A DNA stretch of 64,000 nucleotides, from positions 3,286,001 through 3,350,000 of the forward strand of contig JAWPMV010000001.1 in the NCBI GenBank assembly GCA_033391075.1, given 5' to 3'. The DNA is from Bacteroidia bacterium. GTDB lineage: Bacteria > Bacteroidota > Bacteroidia > J057. The position numbers and the translations under genes are program-made. Shown piece by piece: positions 1 through 9,200 of the stretch. How positions within the stretch are numbered: the stretch's first letter is position 1; each line of letters opens with the position of its first letter. Under the pieces are notes generated by a model. The model saw only the letters and a list, made by a program, of their open reading frames with translations, was not told the origin of the DNA and searched no databases.

Positions 1-2
1 AG

Positions 3-182
3 GAAAACATCCAGGGTTTAACTGAAATTCAGGATTTCTGGAATGCGGAGTCTCACCAAATCGATCCTTCCTACAAAAAGGTTTTGGCTGAATTAGCATC
101 CACCCTCAATTATCTCCAGATGCTCAATCAGGAATTTGATACTTCCTGGGAATTTCAAGAAAATCCTAAAAAGACCAACTAA
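3..182 (+). CDS. C-terminal fragment of an unknown protein (5' end outside window)
   Basis: The third forward frame is open from the window edge to a TAA at 180-182 and encodes 59 residues (ends FQENPKKTN). The composition is that of a soluble, amphipathic helical protein, with no low complexity, and it reads like a real C-terminus. The start and most of the gene lie to the left of the window. Its last 17 bases overlap the end of the convergent gene at 166-624. No family is recognised. Confidence 0.55.
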   Translation, partial: ENIQGLTEIQDFWNAESHQIDPSYKKVLAELASTLNYLQMLNQEFDTSWEFQENPKKTN

Positions 183-624
183 AGGCTTTTTTCATTTTTG
201 CGCCTCCACAAGCAAATTTCTGACTAAAAATACTGCTGGATTCAACCCAATACCCTTTCTCATTCCTGACCAGTTTCATTCGAACTTTAACTCTTTGATC
301 GTATAGAAGTTTAATTTTTACCTGTTCCGATCCCAGGCGTATTTTTTTGATCTCCAGCCAGTGTTGATCATTTTTATCAATAGATAAACGCATAGGCAGA
401 ATTTCTTTTTGGAAACTCAGGTCTTTATAAAGAGGAATTCGCGAGTTACTTACAATTCCTTTTAGCAGTACGTTCTTACTGCTATCTCTACAGAAGTACC
501 CTTCCCATTGACTGGAATTCATTGCTGTCTCCAAAATTTCAGGTAGATCGCTTTGCGCATAAAGGGAAAAACAAGAGATGCATATCAGGCAGCAGATAAG
601 GTTCTGCCGCAAAAAATGAGGCAT
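166..624 (-). CDS. Small exported hypothetical protein
   Basis: 152 residues. The N-terminus is a hydrophobic signal peptide (LICCLICISCFSLYAQS, cleavage probably after AQ), so the protein is probably periplasmic or surface-associated. The mature part is rich in Lys and beta-type segments and contains two cysteines (YFCRD and FACGG) that could form a disulphide. No known domain is recognised and no function is assigned. It lies about 60 bp downstream of the end of the PPK2 gene on the same strand, so cotranscription is possible. It converges on, and overlaps by 17 bp, the gene fragment at the window start. Confidence 0.7.
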   Translation of the reverse strand: MPHFLRQNLICCLICISCFSLYAQSDLPEILETAMNSSQWEGYFCRDSSKNVLLKGIVSNSRIPLYKDLSFQKEILPMRLSIDKNDQHWLEIKKIRLGSEQVKIKLLYDQRVKVRMKLVRNEKGYWVESSSIFSQKFACGGAKMKKAFSWSF

Positions 625-684
625 AGGACTTAATTTCCCCTAAGAAGAGATTGTGGGTAAAAAGGTTGCAAAAGGAAGGCCTAA

Positions 685-1566
685 TTATTCATTCTGCAGC
701 CTTTGTTTATATCCTTCTAGCTCGGCCATAGTTTCTGCATCCAGTTTAGGATAAGCCATATCCAGTTTTTCCATATGCTGCAATATGATCTGAGATACAA
801 TCAGGCGCATATTCTTTTTATCATCTGCTGGAACCAGGTACCAGGGAGCAGTGGGTCGAGCCGTTTCATTGATGGCATCTTCATAGGCCTCCATATACTT
901 ATCCCAGTGTCCTCTTTCTTCGACATCTCCTCCCGAAAACTTCCAGTTCTTCGAAGGGGTATCAATCCGTGCCAGGAATCGGTTTTTCTGCTCCTCCTTA
1001 GAGACATTTAGAAAAAACTTGACTACCTGAATTCCATTTCGGAAAGCATAATCCTCCAGATTCCGAATATCCTGGTAGCGATCCTGCCAGACTTTATCCA
1101 AATCCTCAATTTGCTCTGGAGGAATTCTTTGGTATTTCTGCACAATCTTAGGATGTACCTTTACAACCAATACTTCTTCATAATAGGATCTATTAAAAAT
1201 CCCTATTCTCCCACGAGGAGGAAATCTACGGGTCGTTCTCCACATAAAATCATGATCCAGTTCTTCTTTGCTTGGGGCTTTGAACGCAGATACCTCAACC
1301 CCATGCGCATTGATGCCAGACATTACGTGGCGGATGGTACTATCTTTTCCTGCTGCATCCATGGCCTGGAAGATCAATAACATCCCATATCGGTCATGGG
1401 CATACATCATGTTTTGCAACTCATCGATTTCCTCCCGATAATCTGACAATTGATCTTTATAGTCCTTCTTATCCTCATAACACTCCTGAACCTTGTTCGG
1501 GAATTTACTCAATTTGATCTTTTTTGAACCATCAGCCAGGTAGGGCTTTATATCTATAAATCTCAT
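685..1566 (-). CDS. ppk2: Polyphosphate kinase 2 family protein (PPK2)
   Basis: 293 residues, the usual length of single-domain PPK2. These cytoplasmic enzymes transfer phosphate between polyphosphate and nucleoside mono- or diphosphates. Visible signatures are the Walker A loop AMDAAGKDST (about 68-77), the APSKEELDHDFMWR segment (98-110), the Walker B region IFNRSYYEEVL (123-133), the lid FLARIDTPSKNWKFS (197-211), and APWYLVPADDK (240-250) near the C-terminus. The P-loop and lid sequences resemble the AMP/ADP-phosphorylating class III type, but substrate class cannot be fixed by eye. The gene is divergent from the BatD-like gene at 1728, with 161 bp between them. The family call is very secure; nucleotide specificity is not. 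Confidence 0.95.
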   Translation of the reverse strand: MRFIDIKPYLADGSKKIKLSKFPNKVQECYEDKKDYKDQLSDYREEIDELQNMMYAHDRYGMLLIFQAMDAAGKDSTIRHVMSGINAHGVEVSAFKAPSKEELDHDFMWRTTRRFPPRGRIGIFNRSYYEEVLVVKVHPKIVQKYQRIPPEQIEDLDKVWQDRYQDIRNLEDYAFRNGIQVVKFFLNVSKEEQKNRFLARIDTPSKNWKFSGGDVEERGHWDKYMEAYEDAINETARPTAPWYLVPADDKKNMRLIVSQIILQHMEKLDMAYPKLDAETMAELEGYKQRLQNE

Positions 1567-1595
1567 AGTTTTCGTTTAGCTGGAAATATAGATAC

Positions 1596-1622
1596 TATTC
1601 GAAGAGTATTCAACCTCGAATA
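1596..1622. promoter_or_regulatory. Inverted repeat in the PPK2 / BatD-like divergent gap
   Basis: TATTCGA (1596-1602) and TCGAATA (1616-1622) form a perfect 7-bp inverted repeat with a 13-base spacer, about 30 bases upstream of the PPK2 start. It could be a protein-binding dyad for a divergent control region. There is no direct evidence of function. Confidence 0.3.
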
Positions 1623-1698
1623 GGCAGTAATTGAGAATAGACAGGCTTGCCGAATAATAAAATGGATCGAAGTTCTTTTCTTTTGCTTTGAAAAAAGT

Positions 1699-1706
1699 TA
1701 CTTTCG
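1699..1706 (+). promoter_or_regulatory. Possible -7 element for the BatD-like gene
   Basis: TACTTTCG matches the Bacteroidetes -7 consensus TAnnTTTG at all but one position and sits 22 bases before the ATG at 1728. Nineteen bases further upstream is only a T-run rather than TTTG, so the -33 element is weak. Confidence 0.35.
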
Positions 1707-1727
1707 TTTGCCTAACAAACACCGGAC

Positions 1728-3179
1728 ATGCCCAAACAACTGTTCATTTTTTGTTTGTTCGTTTATTTATTACCTGTTAGCTCAGACGCACAAAACCTAA
1801 AGGCACAAATAAATAAGACTCATCTGGAAGCTTCGGAGATCCTGAAGCTTGACCTTACTATATTAAGTCGTAAAAAAATTGAGGAACCCCATTTTCCTGA
1901 TATCACTGGATTCAGGAAAGGGAAATTGATTAGTCCCAAATTAAGCAGGGGAAGTAGAAGGGAAGCTACTTATTCTCAATTGTATTATCCACTTGCGCTG
2001 GGAGAATTCAAAATCCCCTCCTTTCCCGTTTATGTTGAAGATCGAAAAATATTTACCGATCCTCTATCCGGAAAGGTCATTGAAGATTCGGGAATATCTC
2101 CAGCTTTTCAAGAAGTAAAATTCCCCGTTGAACTGATTAGCCGTCTGGAACCCATAGATGTATATAAAGGTCAGGCAGTGAAACTGGACATTTGTCTCAA
2201 ACTGGATGAGAAATACCTGAATAATTTTTCTTTCCCTGATTTAGAAAAAATAGAACAAGAAATCATTGCTCAACTCGATGATGGCGCTTTTGATTGGGAA
2301 GTGATTCCTAAGCGAATGATAAAGAACATTTCTGAGAAGTCGAGCCCCGAGGATCAGGACCTCTTGTCTCTCTGCAGTATTTACCTTATCCCCAAGAAGC
2401 AAGGGAATATTGATCTGCCGGCTTTTCAATTACAACTGAGAAAAAAATGGCTGCGTAAGAAAGGAAATAATCGCAAAGCGAGCGAAGACTACTCTATCCG
2501 ATACTATCCTGCAGAATTTATCAGTAGAATTTCCCGACTTTCGGTTTCATCTCTTCCTCCTACTTCTTTGCCTTTATCAGCGACTGTAGGAGAATTTCAG
2601 ATCAAGGATAGTCTGAATAAAAGCAATTATTTCTGTGGAGAGCCTATAAGACTATTCGTTGAAGTAAGTGGCATTGGAAATTTAAGAGCTGTTCCCAGAT
2701 TAAGACTAAAGGGCCCTGAGAGTTTTTTGATATATGATCCCCTCTCACGTCCTGAACTCATCCCGGATCATGAAGCCCTTAAAGGGAAAAAGACCTTTAT
2801 ATATGAACTCGTCGCTTCTCAAGCTGGAGATTATCGCATACCTCCCCTGAGTTTGTACTATTTCAATCCCCGAAAAAACAGCTATGACTCTACTTACTCA
2901 GACTCAATTTATCTAAGTATACAAGGAGAGGCCATCCCTCAACTTCTTGAGATCAATACCCTCGATAATTTTTACCGAATTGCATTGAAGGATAGCAGCA
3001 ATACTCCCCCTTACAGAATTGAGGGAATAAACAGCTGGATTCTTGGCGCATCCGGTGCGATTTTGATCCTGTTATTGTTGAGTTTTTTCCAACCCGCATA
3101 CTGGTTTTTCGGCAAGAATAAGCAAAAAGCAGCCCTTTCTCCCGGTCTGAAAAAGTTACTACAAAACAAAAAGGCCTAA
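1728..3179 (+). CDS. BatD-like membrane-anchored protein (orphan copy)
   Basis: 483 residues. There is a signal peptide (1-22, ends VSSDAQ), a large extracytoplasmic beta-rich region, one transmembrane helix near the C-terminus (about 437-460, GASGAILILLLLSFF) and a short Lys-rich cytoplasmic tail. The pattern 'LKAQINKTHLEASEIL' followed by 'FPDITGF' is what BatD-type proteins show: an Ig-like oxygen-tolerance domain with a repeated copy around residues 275-390 (FCGEPIRLFVEVSGIGNL). It resembles the true BatD at 33045-34922 but lacks the long cytoplasmic helical tail. It stands alone here, about 30 kb from the Bat operon. The role is probably as a membrane-attached partner of a VWA protein elsewhere; that is inference. 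Confidence 0.7.
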   Translation: MPKQLFIFCLFVYLLPVSSDAQNLKAQINKTHLEASEILKLDLTILSRKKIEEPHFPDITGFRKGKLISPKLSRGSRREATYSQLYYPLALGEFKIPSFPVYVEDRKIFTDPLSGKVIEDSGISPAFQEVKFPVELISRLEPIDVYKGQAVKLDICLKLDEKYLNNFSFPDLEKIEQEIIAQLDDGAFDWEVIPKRMIKNISEKSSPEDQDLLSLCSIYLIPKKQGNIDLPAFQLQLRKKWLRKKGNNRKASEDYSIRYYPAEFISRISRLSVSSLPPTSLPLSATVGEFQIKDSLNKSNYFCGEPIRLFVEVSGIGNLRAVPRLRLKGPESFLIYDPLSRPELIPDHEALKGKKTFIYELVASQAGDYRIPPLSLYYFNPRKNSYDSTYSDSIYLSIQGEAIPQLLEINTLDNFYRIALKDSSNTPPYRIEGINSWILGASGAILILLLLSFFQPAYWFFGKNKQKAALSPGLKKLLQNKKA

Positions 3180-3225
3180 ATATCACTTATTTTACATATA
3201 GGAAAAGAACTATTGCCCAATTTGC

Positions 3226-3243
3226 ATAAGTTCTGAAACTTAT
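3226..3243. promoter_or_regulatory. Short dyad just upstream of msrB
   Basis: ATAAGTT and AACTTAT are perfect 7-base arms around CTGA, ending 9 bases before the msrB ATG. It may be an operator or an RNA hairpin covering the translation start. Only the symmetry is seen. Confidence 0.3.
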
Positions 3244-3252
3244 AATGTTAAT

Positions 3253-3795
3253 ATGAAAATCATCAATCAAATTCTGAGTCTGGCCCTCTGCTTTGGCATG
3301 TTTAGCGCCTGTGCCCAGAATTCCACCACAAAGTCCTCACAAAAAAAATCAGCCGCTGTGACATCATCATCTATTGAAAAGGTCGTCAAGACAGAAGAAG
3401 AATGGAAAGAACTTTTGACTCCTGAGCAATTTAGAGTTGCCAGAGGTCATGGAACTGAAAGAGCTTTCACAGGTAAATATTGGGACAACAAAACTGAAGG
3501 CACCTACACATGTGTAGCTTGTGGACTTCCATTGTTCGCCTCTGACACCAAGTTTAAGTCAGGAACGGGCTGGCCCAGTTTTTATGAACCCATACAGGAA
3601 GAACATGTAGGAGAAGATCGCGACACTTCATATGGAATGGTCAGAACCGAAGTTCACTGTAATCGATGTGAATCTCACCTGGGACACATCTTTCCAGATG
3701 GGCCAAGACCTACCGGATTGCGCTATTGCATAAATTCGGCATCCCTCAACTTTGTTCCTCAATCTGAGACCGCAGAGAAGAGCGATAACAACTAA
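3253..3795 (+). CDS. msrB: Peptide-methionine (R)-S-oxide reductase, lipoprotein form
   Basis: 180 residues. It reduces methionine-R-sulfoxide in damaged proteins. The N-terminus ends in a lipobox (MFSAC, Cys20), followed by a Ser/Lys-rich linker, so the enzyme is predicted to be a lipid-anchored envelope protein rather than cytoplasmic. MsrB signatures are complete: zinc cysteines C87/C90 (CVACG) and C136/C139 ([10 protein letters not shown]), the GTGWPSF loop (104-110), and the catalytic cysteine C159 in [12 protein letters not shown] leaderless MsrB starts near residue 45, so the extra N-terminus is the export signal. It lies upstream of the L21 promoter and is probably a separate transcription unit. 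Confidence 0.95.
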   Translation: MKIINQILSLALCFGMFSACAQNSTTKSSQKKSAAVTSSSIEKVVKTEEEWKELLTPEQFRVARGHGTERAFTGKYWDNKTEGTYTCVACGLPLFASDTKFKSGTGWPSFYEPIQEEHVGEDRDTSYGMVRTEVHCNRCESHLGHIFPDGPRPTGLRYCINSASLNFVPQSETAEKSDNN

Positions 3796-3863
3796 GCTTA
3801 TCAGCTAAGCCTGAGTAACATTCGAAAGCAATATCAAAATATTTTCTGAGAGCATCAGATAGG

Positions 3864-3894
3864 TTTGTATGTATGCATTTTTTACCTATCTTTG
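3864..3894 (+). promoter_or_regulatory. Consensus Bacteroidetes promoter for rplU-rpmA
   Basis: TTTG at 3864-3867, exactly 19 bases, then TATCTTTG at 3887-3894. This is a full match to the Bacteroidetes primary-sigma consensus TTTG-N19-TAnnTTTG. It lies 24 bases before the L21 ATG and is the best promoter in the window. It also argues that translation starts at 3919 rather than at the in-frame ATG at 3865, which lies inside the promoter. Confidence 0.85.
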
Positions 3895-3918
3895 CACACT
3901 CAAAATTTGAATAGCAAT

Positions 3919-4230
3919 ATGTACGCAATTGTAGATATCAAAGGACATCAGTTCAAAGTAGAGCAGGGCCAGAAGCTTTACGTAAATCGTATGGAGCAGG
4001 AGCCCGGTGAAAGTGTGGAGATTAAAGAAGTACTTCTTGTAGACAATGACGGAAAGGTAGCCGTAGGCAAACCTTTTGTTAAAGGTGCGAGTGTCTCCGT
4101 GAAAGTACTGGATCACCTAAAAGATGATAAAATCATCGTTTTTAAGAAAAAAAGACGCAAAGGTTACCGCGTAAAAAACGGACACCGTCAAGCGCTTTCT
4201 CAAATTGAAGTTGAAGCTATCAAAGGGTAA
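3919..4230 (+). CDS. rplU: 50S ribosomal protein L21
   Basis: 103 residues starting MYAIVDIKGHQFKVEQGQ, the classic L21 N-terminus. It binds 23S rRNA domain I in the large subunit. The conserved C-terminal block KKRRKGYRVKNGHRQ is present. An in-frame ATG 54 bases upstream would add 18 non-conserved residues and overlaps the promoter, so the start at 3919 is chosen. rpmA (L27) follows after 31 bases, the usual rplU-rpmA operon. Confidence 0.97.
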   Translation: MYAIVDIKGHQFKVEQGQKLYVNRMEQEPGESVEIKEVLLVDNDGKVAVGKPFVKGASVSVKVLDHLKDDKIIVFKKKRRKGYRVKNGHRQALSQIEVEAIKG

Positions 4231-4261
4231 TTCCTTTTTTAACACCTAATACCAAATACTC

Positions 4262-4531
4262 ATGGCACATAAGAAAGGGGGAGGTAGCTCCCGAAACGGA
4301 CGTGAATCAGAAAGTAAACGCCTTGGCGTAAAGATTTACGGTGGACAAAAAGTAATTCCTGGCAACATCATCGTTCGCCAAAGAGGAACAAAATTTAGAG
4401 CCGGAGAAGGAGTTGGAATGGGAAAAGACCATACCCTCTACTCTCTTTCTGAAGGAACGGTTAAATTCACTACACGTACCTACAACCAGAAAACTCGTAA
4501 GGTTGTAAGTGTAGAAGAAGCCGCAGAATAA
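4262..4531 (+). CDS. rpmA: 50S ribosomal protein L27
   Basis: 89 residues. The N-terminus [16 protein letters not shown] is the canonical L27 tail that reaches towards the peptidyl-transferase centre. There is no cleavable N-terminal extension of the kind seen in Firmicutes. [29 protein letters not shown] is the body of the fold (quoted in part: [12 protein letters not shown]). It is cotranscribed with rplU and followed directly by a 12-bp hairpin terminator. Confidence 0.97.
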   Translation: MAHKKGGGSSRNGRESESKRLGVKIYGGQKVIPGNIIVRQRGTKFRAGEGVGMGKDHTLYSLSEGTVKFTTRTYNQKTRKVVSVEEAAE

Positions 4532-4537
4532 AGAAAA

Positions 4538-4570
4538 AATAATAGGCTCTATTTTCAGGAGCCTATTATT
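4538..4570. terminator. Hairpin terminator between rpmA and the alcohol dehydrogenase
   Basis: Perfect 12-bp stem: AATAATAGGCTC at 4538-4549 and GAGCCTATTATT at 4559-4570, loop of 9. The T-rich tail is on the minus strand (TTTTTTCTTT over 4531-4540), so it is a good intrinsic terminator for the minus-strand dehydrogenase. On the plus strand it stops rpmA only as a stem. It sits between two convergent genes and probably serves both. Confidence 0.85.
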
Positions 4571-4598
4571 TGGACTCCATTCATAACGGTGTTAGATA

Positions 4599-5648
4599 TT
4601 ATTTCATGTCAAAAACAACCTTGAGACAAGCTTCTTTCTTTTGATCAAAAATCTCATATGCATGGACTGAATTTTCCAGGGCCAATCTATGAGAAACGAT
4701 CTCTCCTATGGGATACTTCCCACTTGCGATCAAATGGATCATTTTGTCCATATATGCTCTCGCAGGCGCCCTTCCTATCCGATACGTTATATTTTTATCA
4801 TAAGCCTCTACCGGTGAGAAATCGATATGATTACTGGTATGGACACCTACTGTCGAAATAGTAGCTCCTGGGCGCGCTATATCAAAGGCCAGACGACCAG
4901 CAGAAGAAGCCCCTACTGCTTCCATTATCGAACTGGCTCCCCTACCCTCACTATGCTCCTTTACTTGCTCAATCGCGTCTTCTTCCTTAAAATTTACAGC
5001 GATTGCGCCAAACTTCTCTGCGATGGCTAGTCTTTCGGGAACAGCATCTATCGCTATTACTTTCTTCGCTCCCAGTTCGCGGGCAGATAGTATACTCATC
5101 AAGCCCACTGGCCCACACCCAATTACTACCGCTAACTCATCTAATTGTAAATCTGCTCTACTGGCACAATAATATCCTGTGGAAAGGATATCACCCGAAA
5201 ACAACACTTGCTCTGCGGGCAAATCCTTAGAAAAACTTAACAGACTGGAGTCTGCAAGAGGAACCCTTACATATTCGGCTTGTGCCCCCTGAAGACCTTT
5301 GCCTCCTGATACCCATCCAAACAATTGTCCTTCTTCGCAGCGACAACTCAAACCGATCCGGCAGTAGTAGCATCTGCCACAGTTGGTAGTAAATGGAGAA
5401 ACTACCCAATCCCCTTTTTGAATATTTTTCACCTCTTTCCCCAGCTCCACAACTTCTCCCACAAATTCATGTCCCATTACCGTCCCGGGATCCTGTCCCT
5501 TCTCATGCCCTCGATACACATGTAGATCTGATCCACATAGTGCTGCAAATTTAACTTTTACGATAGCATCTCTTTGATCCAAAATAACAGGGTCCGAAAC
5601 TTTTTCAGTGCCTATTTTATATTGCTTATGGAAAGTTATGGCATTCAT
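4599..5648 (-). CDS. Zinc-dependent alcohol dehydrogenase (MDR family)
   Basis: 349 residues, medium-chain dehydrogenase/reductase. Catalytic-zinc ligands are visible as C38 (LCGSD) and H60-E61 (GHEFVG). The structural zinc site has four cysteines at about 90, 93, 96 and 104 (CGRCYYCRIGLSCRC). The Rossmann loop is GCGPVG (177-182), and Asp201 at the end of the next strand (IAIDAVPERL) favours NAD over NADP. It most resembles the threonine/sorbitol/formaldehyde dehydrogenase branch, but the substrate cannot be read from sequence. Single gene, convergent with rpmA. Confidence 0.9.
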   Translation of the reverse strand: MNAITFHKQYKIGTEKVSDPVILDQRDAIVKVKFAALCGSDLHVYRGHEKGQDPGTVMGHEFVGEVVELGKEVKNIQKGDWVVSPFTTNCGRCYYCRIGLSCRCEEGQLFGWVSGGKGLQGAQAEYVRVPLADSSLLSFSKDLPAEQVLFSGDILSTGYYCASRADLQLDELAVVIGCGPVGLMSILSARELGAKKVIAIDAVPERLAIAEKFGAIAVNFKEEDAIEQVKEHSEGRGASSIMEAVGASSAGRLAFDIARPGATISTVGVHTSNHIDFSPVEAYDKNITYRIGRAPARAYMDKMIHLIASGKYPIGEIVSHRLALENSVHAYEIFDQKKEACLKVVFDMK

Positions 5649-5883
5649 CTTATAGTATGATTATCAATAATGCCTCAAAATAGTAAAGAGGGTCAATAAA
5701 ATTCATTTTTAATTTTCGGAAAATGCCAAGTTGGAGGGATTATTGCTTTATAGATATTTCCGAATAGGTACTAATGCAGACAATTGGTGCATCATTGTAC
5801 GCGATTAAGATTCTGCAACTAGGATAATGTAAGTTTATTCGGAAAATTGTCGGTCTATTAGGTACAGGGAAATAGGATTTATA

Positions 5884-6231
5884 ATGATCAGTTTAATATT
5901 CACACGTAAAAAGCTACTAGTTGGTGTATCTGGAAGAGTTACCGAATTTCTTGAAGTAGACGGCAACCCTTTCATTGAATTCGGATATCGCACTCCGGCT
6001 GAGGCACTCCGGGAAAATCTGGACGAAATCCTCAATGAATACAGATACTTTGTCAAAAGAAATGGGGAAGCCATGCCCCAGGAGATTAGCTTGTCTATTC
6101 TCTATCCCAATGACCGACCAGCAGCGGAACTGGCTCAAATTCAAGAAGTAATAAGCAGGGATGGCGTAAGCCTCTCTATCGTCCATATTGATAGCCTGGT
6201 GCTACCATATCTATATGGAATCGCATTATGA
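5884..6231 (+). CDS. Short protein resembling the first half of an Hsp70/actin-like domain
   Basis: 115 residues, no signal peptide and no membrane segment. I do not recognise a named family. The layout AEALRENLDEIL - ISLSILYPNDRPAAELAQIQ - GVSLSIVHIDSLVLPYLYGI follows the order of an Hsp70-type nucleotide-binding domain (helix, 'VITVP' strand, helix, 'EPTAAALAYG' strand/helix). The glycine-rich phosphate-binding motifs are absent. It overlaps the next gene by 17 bases in a +1 frame relation. The downstream protein begins with a segment (PCIVLEALDNYISLLYF) that would continue the same fold. The pair may therefore be one ancestral gene split by a frameshift, or two translationally coupled genes. 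Confidence 0.6.
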   Translation: MISLIFTRKKLLVGVSGRVTEFLEVDGNPFIEFGYRTPAEALRENLDEILNEYRYFVKRNGEAMPQEISLSILYPNDRPAAELAQIQEVISRDGVSLSIVHIDSLVLPYLYGIAL

Positions 6232-9200
6232 TGAAATAATTTCGGAGCCTTGTATTGTTTTAGAAGCTCTGGACAATTATATCAGCTTATTATACTTCCA
6301 CAATCCACGTAAAGTAAATGGAAGTTTCCTCCCAATCGAGGAAAACAATCTTCCTACTGAATACCTCAAAGAAAAACTTTCTCCCCAAAGACTGGAATCA
6401 ATGGGGATAAAGCAGGTTTTCCTTTTGGGTAAGTACTTATATAATGACTTCGTTCTGGATTTTCTGGAAAATGATCTTTCTCTGGGTAATTTTATTGTGA
6501 GAAGAAATACCAGTCACCTGACAGATTATAAATTTATGATCAAGGGTAGCCAAAGGAGAATGAAGGACTTTAGCATCAATCCTTCTGAGCGCCTGGCTGA
6601 CTGGAACAAAACCCTCGCAAGAATACAAATTCCGGTAAGTAAAAGAGATTATGACAGTGATCTTCGCTACAACAAACTGGAAGATGATAAAGACAATCTC
6701 TCAGGTCCCTCAGATTCTACCCTCAAACTCACAGGTAAGGTAGATGACAGAAGTCTGGAAATAAATCAGGAAATAAATTCCTTTTCCAATCATAGTTCGG
6801 ATAACAGAGAACTTGATGAGCTTAAATCAAGGCTCAGAAAACAAAATGAGCTATATGAAAAAATGGCTCATTCTTTTGACGAAAGCAATCGCAGAGCGCA
6901 AGAATCTAATCTCAGGGTAAGAGAAACTGAAGGAGAGATCAAGCGCCTCAAAAAAATTCTGGAGTCAAAAGAACTGGAAATAGAAAACCTCAAAACTGAA
7001 ATCAAAGATTCTGAGGAAGTCCAGCTCAATCTTGAGAACACAACTGAGGAATTGGAAAAGCTTCAGGAGCAATCCAAGATAACTTCAGATCTTAAGATTA
7101 TACTTGCTGCCAAAGAAAAAGAATTGATTGAACTTCGGTCTGAAATCAAAAAGATCGGTGATCTGGAAAAAACACTTTCCAGCAAAGAGCAGGAAATCAG
7201 CGAATTAAAGATCAGGTTGATTAAAACCAATCAATACGAAAATGATCTGGAGACCAAGAATGCTGAAATTCTGGGTTTGCATGAGCAAATCAATAAAGTC
7301 TCGATGTTGGAAACAGAGTTGAGTGACAGGAACCAGGAGTTGATTGAACTCAGGTCTAAATTGGCCAATGCACTCGAGTTTGAAAAGCAGCTAAAGCTGA
7401 AGCAAGAGGAAGTTGAACAAGCCAGTAATCAGCAACAAAACCTGAAGGAAGGAGCCTACCTTCTGAAGAAACAAATCGAATTGCTTCAAAATAAATTGAA
7501 GGAAAAAGATGCATTTCTTCTGGAAAAGGATGAGGAGCTTAGCAAACAAGCAGAAGATGTAACTAGTCTGGAAGAGATTGAAAGAGAGAAAAACAGCTTG
7601 AAGCAGGAAATGGAGCTACTCCATACCCGCTATAAAATTCAGCAGGATCTCCTCATCAATAAAGACCAGGAATTTGCGGAATATAAAGATGAGCGTGTCC
7701 AGTCTGATGTTAAACTTGGGAAGGATATAGAGGAAAGGGATGAAAAGATTGAAGAGCTAAAAGATGAAATCAAACAGCGTCAATTTAAGCACAATGATGA
7801 GTTGAAAGTTCATTTGGCTGAATTGGACAACCTTAATAGCAAGGTAGACGCCAGAGAGCACAAGATTTCAAAGCTGGAAAAGGACAAAGAGAAACTAAAC
7901 CAACAGGCCTCTGAATCTGAAGCAAATCTCAATGATCGCATCCTCGAACTGAAGGCTATTAACGTTCGCCTGAAAGTAAAAGAACTGGAGGTACAGGAGT
8001 TGGAGCAAAATCTTAAATCCCGTGAAGGCGAAATTGCGGAGTTGGGAGACAAGATGGTTGAGAAAAATGACCGGATCTCGGAAAGAGAGACGGAAAACAT
8101 GAAACTCAAAGGGGATTTGAATTCCCTTAAAGATAAAGTGTTGAGTCTTGAGCTCGCTTTGAAGAAAAGTGAAGGAACGATTAAAGTTAAAGAAGATGAA
8201 ATCCTTCTCTTAAAAAAGGAGATTAATCAACAAAAACTGGATGCAGCAAACATCTATCGTTCACATGAAAAACAGATTTTAAATCTGGAAGAAAAGATCA
8301 AAGGTCTCAATGATGATATCAATACAGGCAATGAAAAGATCGGGCAACTAGAAACCCAGTTGCGCCTGAAAGACAAAGAGATTCAAGAGAATATCGAGAA
8401 ATTTCAGATCGAAAAGCAGGCAAAGCAAAATCTTTCGGACAAATTGCTGGAAAACAATAAGTACAAAGAAGAGTTAAGGCAAAAGCTGAAAGATAAAACT
8501 CACGAATTGGATCGGGCCCTTCCAGAGCTTGAAAAAAGCAAGATCCGATTACTCGATCTTAGTGGAGTTATTGAAAAGCAAAGAACCGCTGAACACGAAC
8601 ACAAAAATCAAATCGTAGATCAGCAAAAGAAAATTGGTATCCAGGAGAGGGATCTTGAAGAAAAGGCCAAAGAATTGGCTCGTTTGAAGGATATTTATGT
8701 CAAAACAGACTCTGACCTAAAGGATTCCAAGAAGAAGATAGAGGATAATCTGAATGCGATCTTCAACCTCAATAAAAAAGTAGAGGAAAAAGAAGGCATG
8801 ATCAGCAGTTTGAATGAATCTATTAAAGGTTCCGAAAATGAGATTGTTGAACTGAAAGCCAAATTGGACCTAAGCACTTCACGTTGGGCTGATATAGGCT
8901 TGGCGCTGAAAGGAAGAGATGAGCACATCATCCAATTGGAAGACGAACTCACCTCTTTGCGAGAAGTTAAAAAAGTTCTGAGTCAGGACTATGATCAGGT
9001 CAATTTCGAATTGAATGATGCCAAGGCAAAACTGGAAGTATATGTTGCAGAAAGGAATGTAGCCGAAGCACGCGCCAATGAGTTAGGGCTTCAGGTAAAA
9101 AGATTGGAAGTTCTTTCCACAGAAAAAGAATCAGAGGACGAAACCTTATCCGATCTGCATACCACCATTCGCAACCTCAATAGGGAAATCACCAATCGAG

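Noticed and set aside
3865-3918. Longer L21 N-terminus from the ATG at 3865
   Set aside because: It would place the start inside the promoter and adds residues absent from L21.
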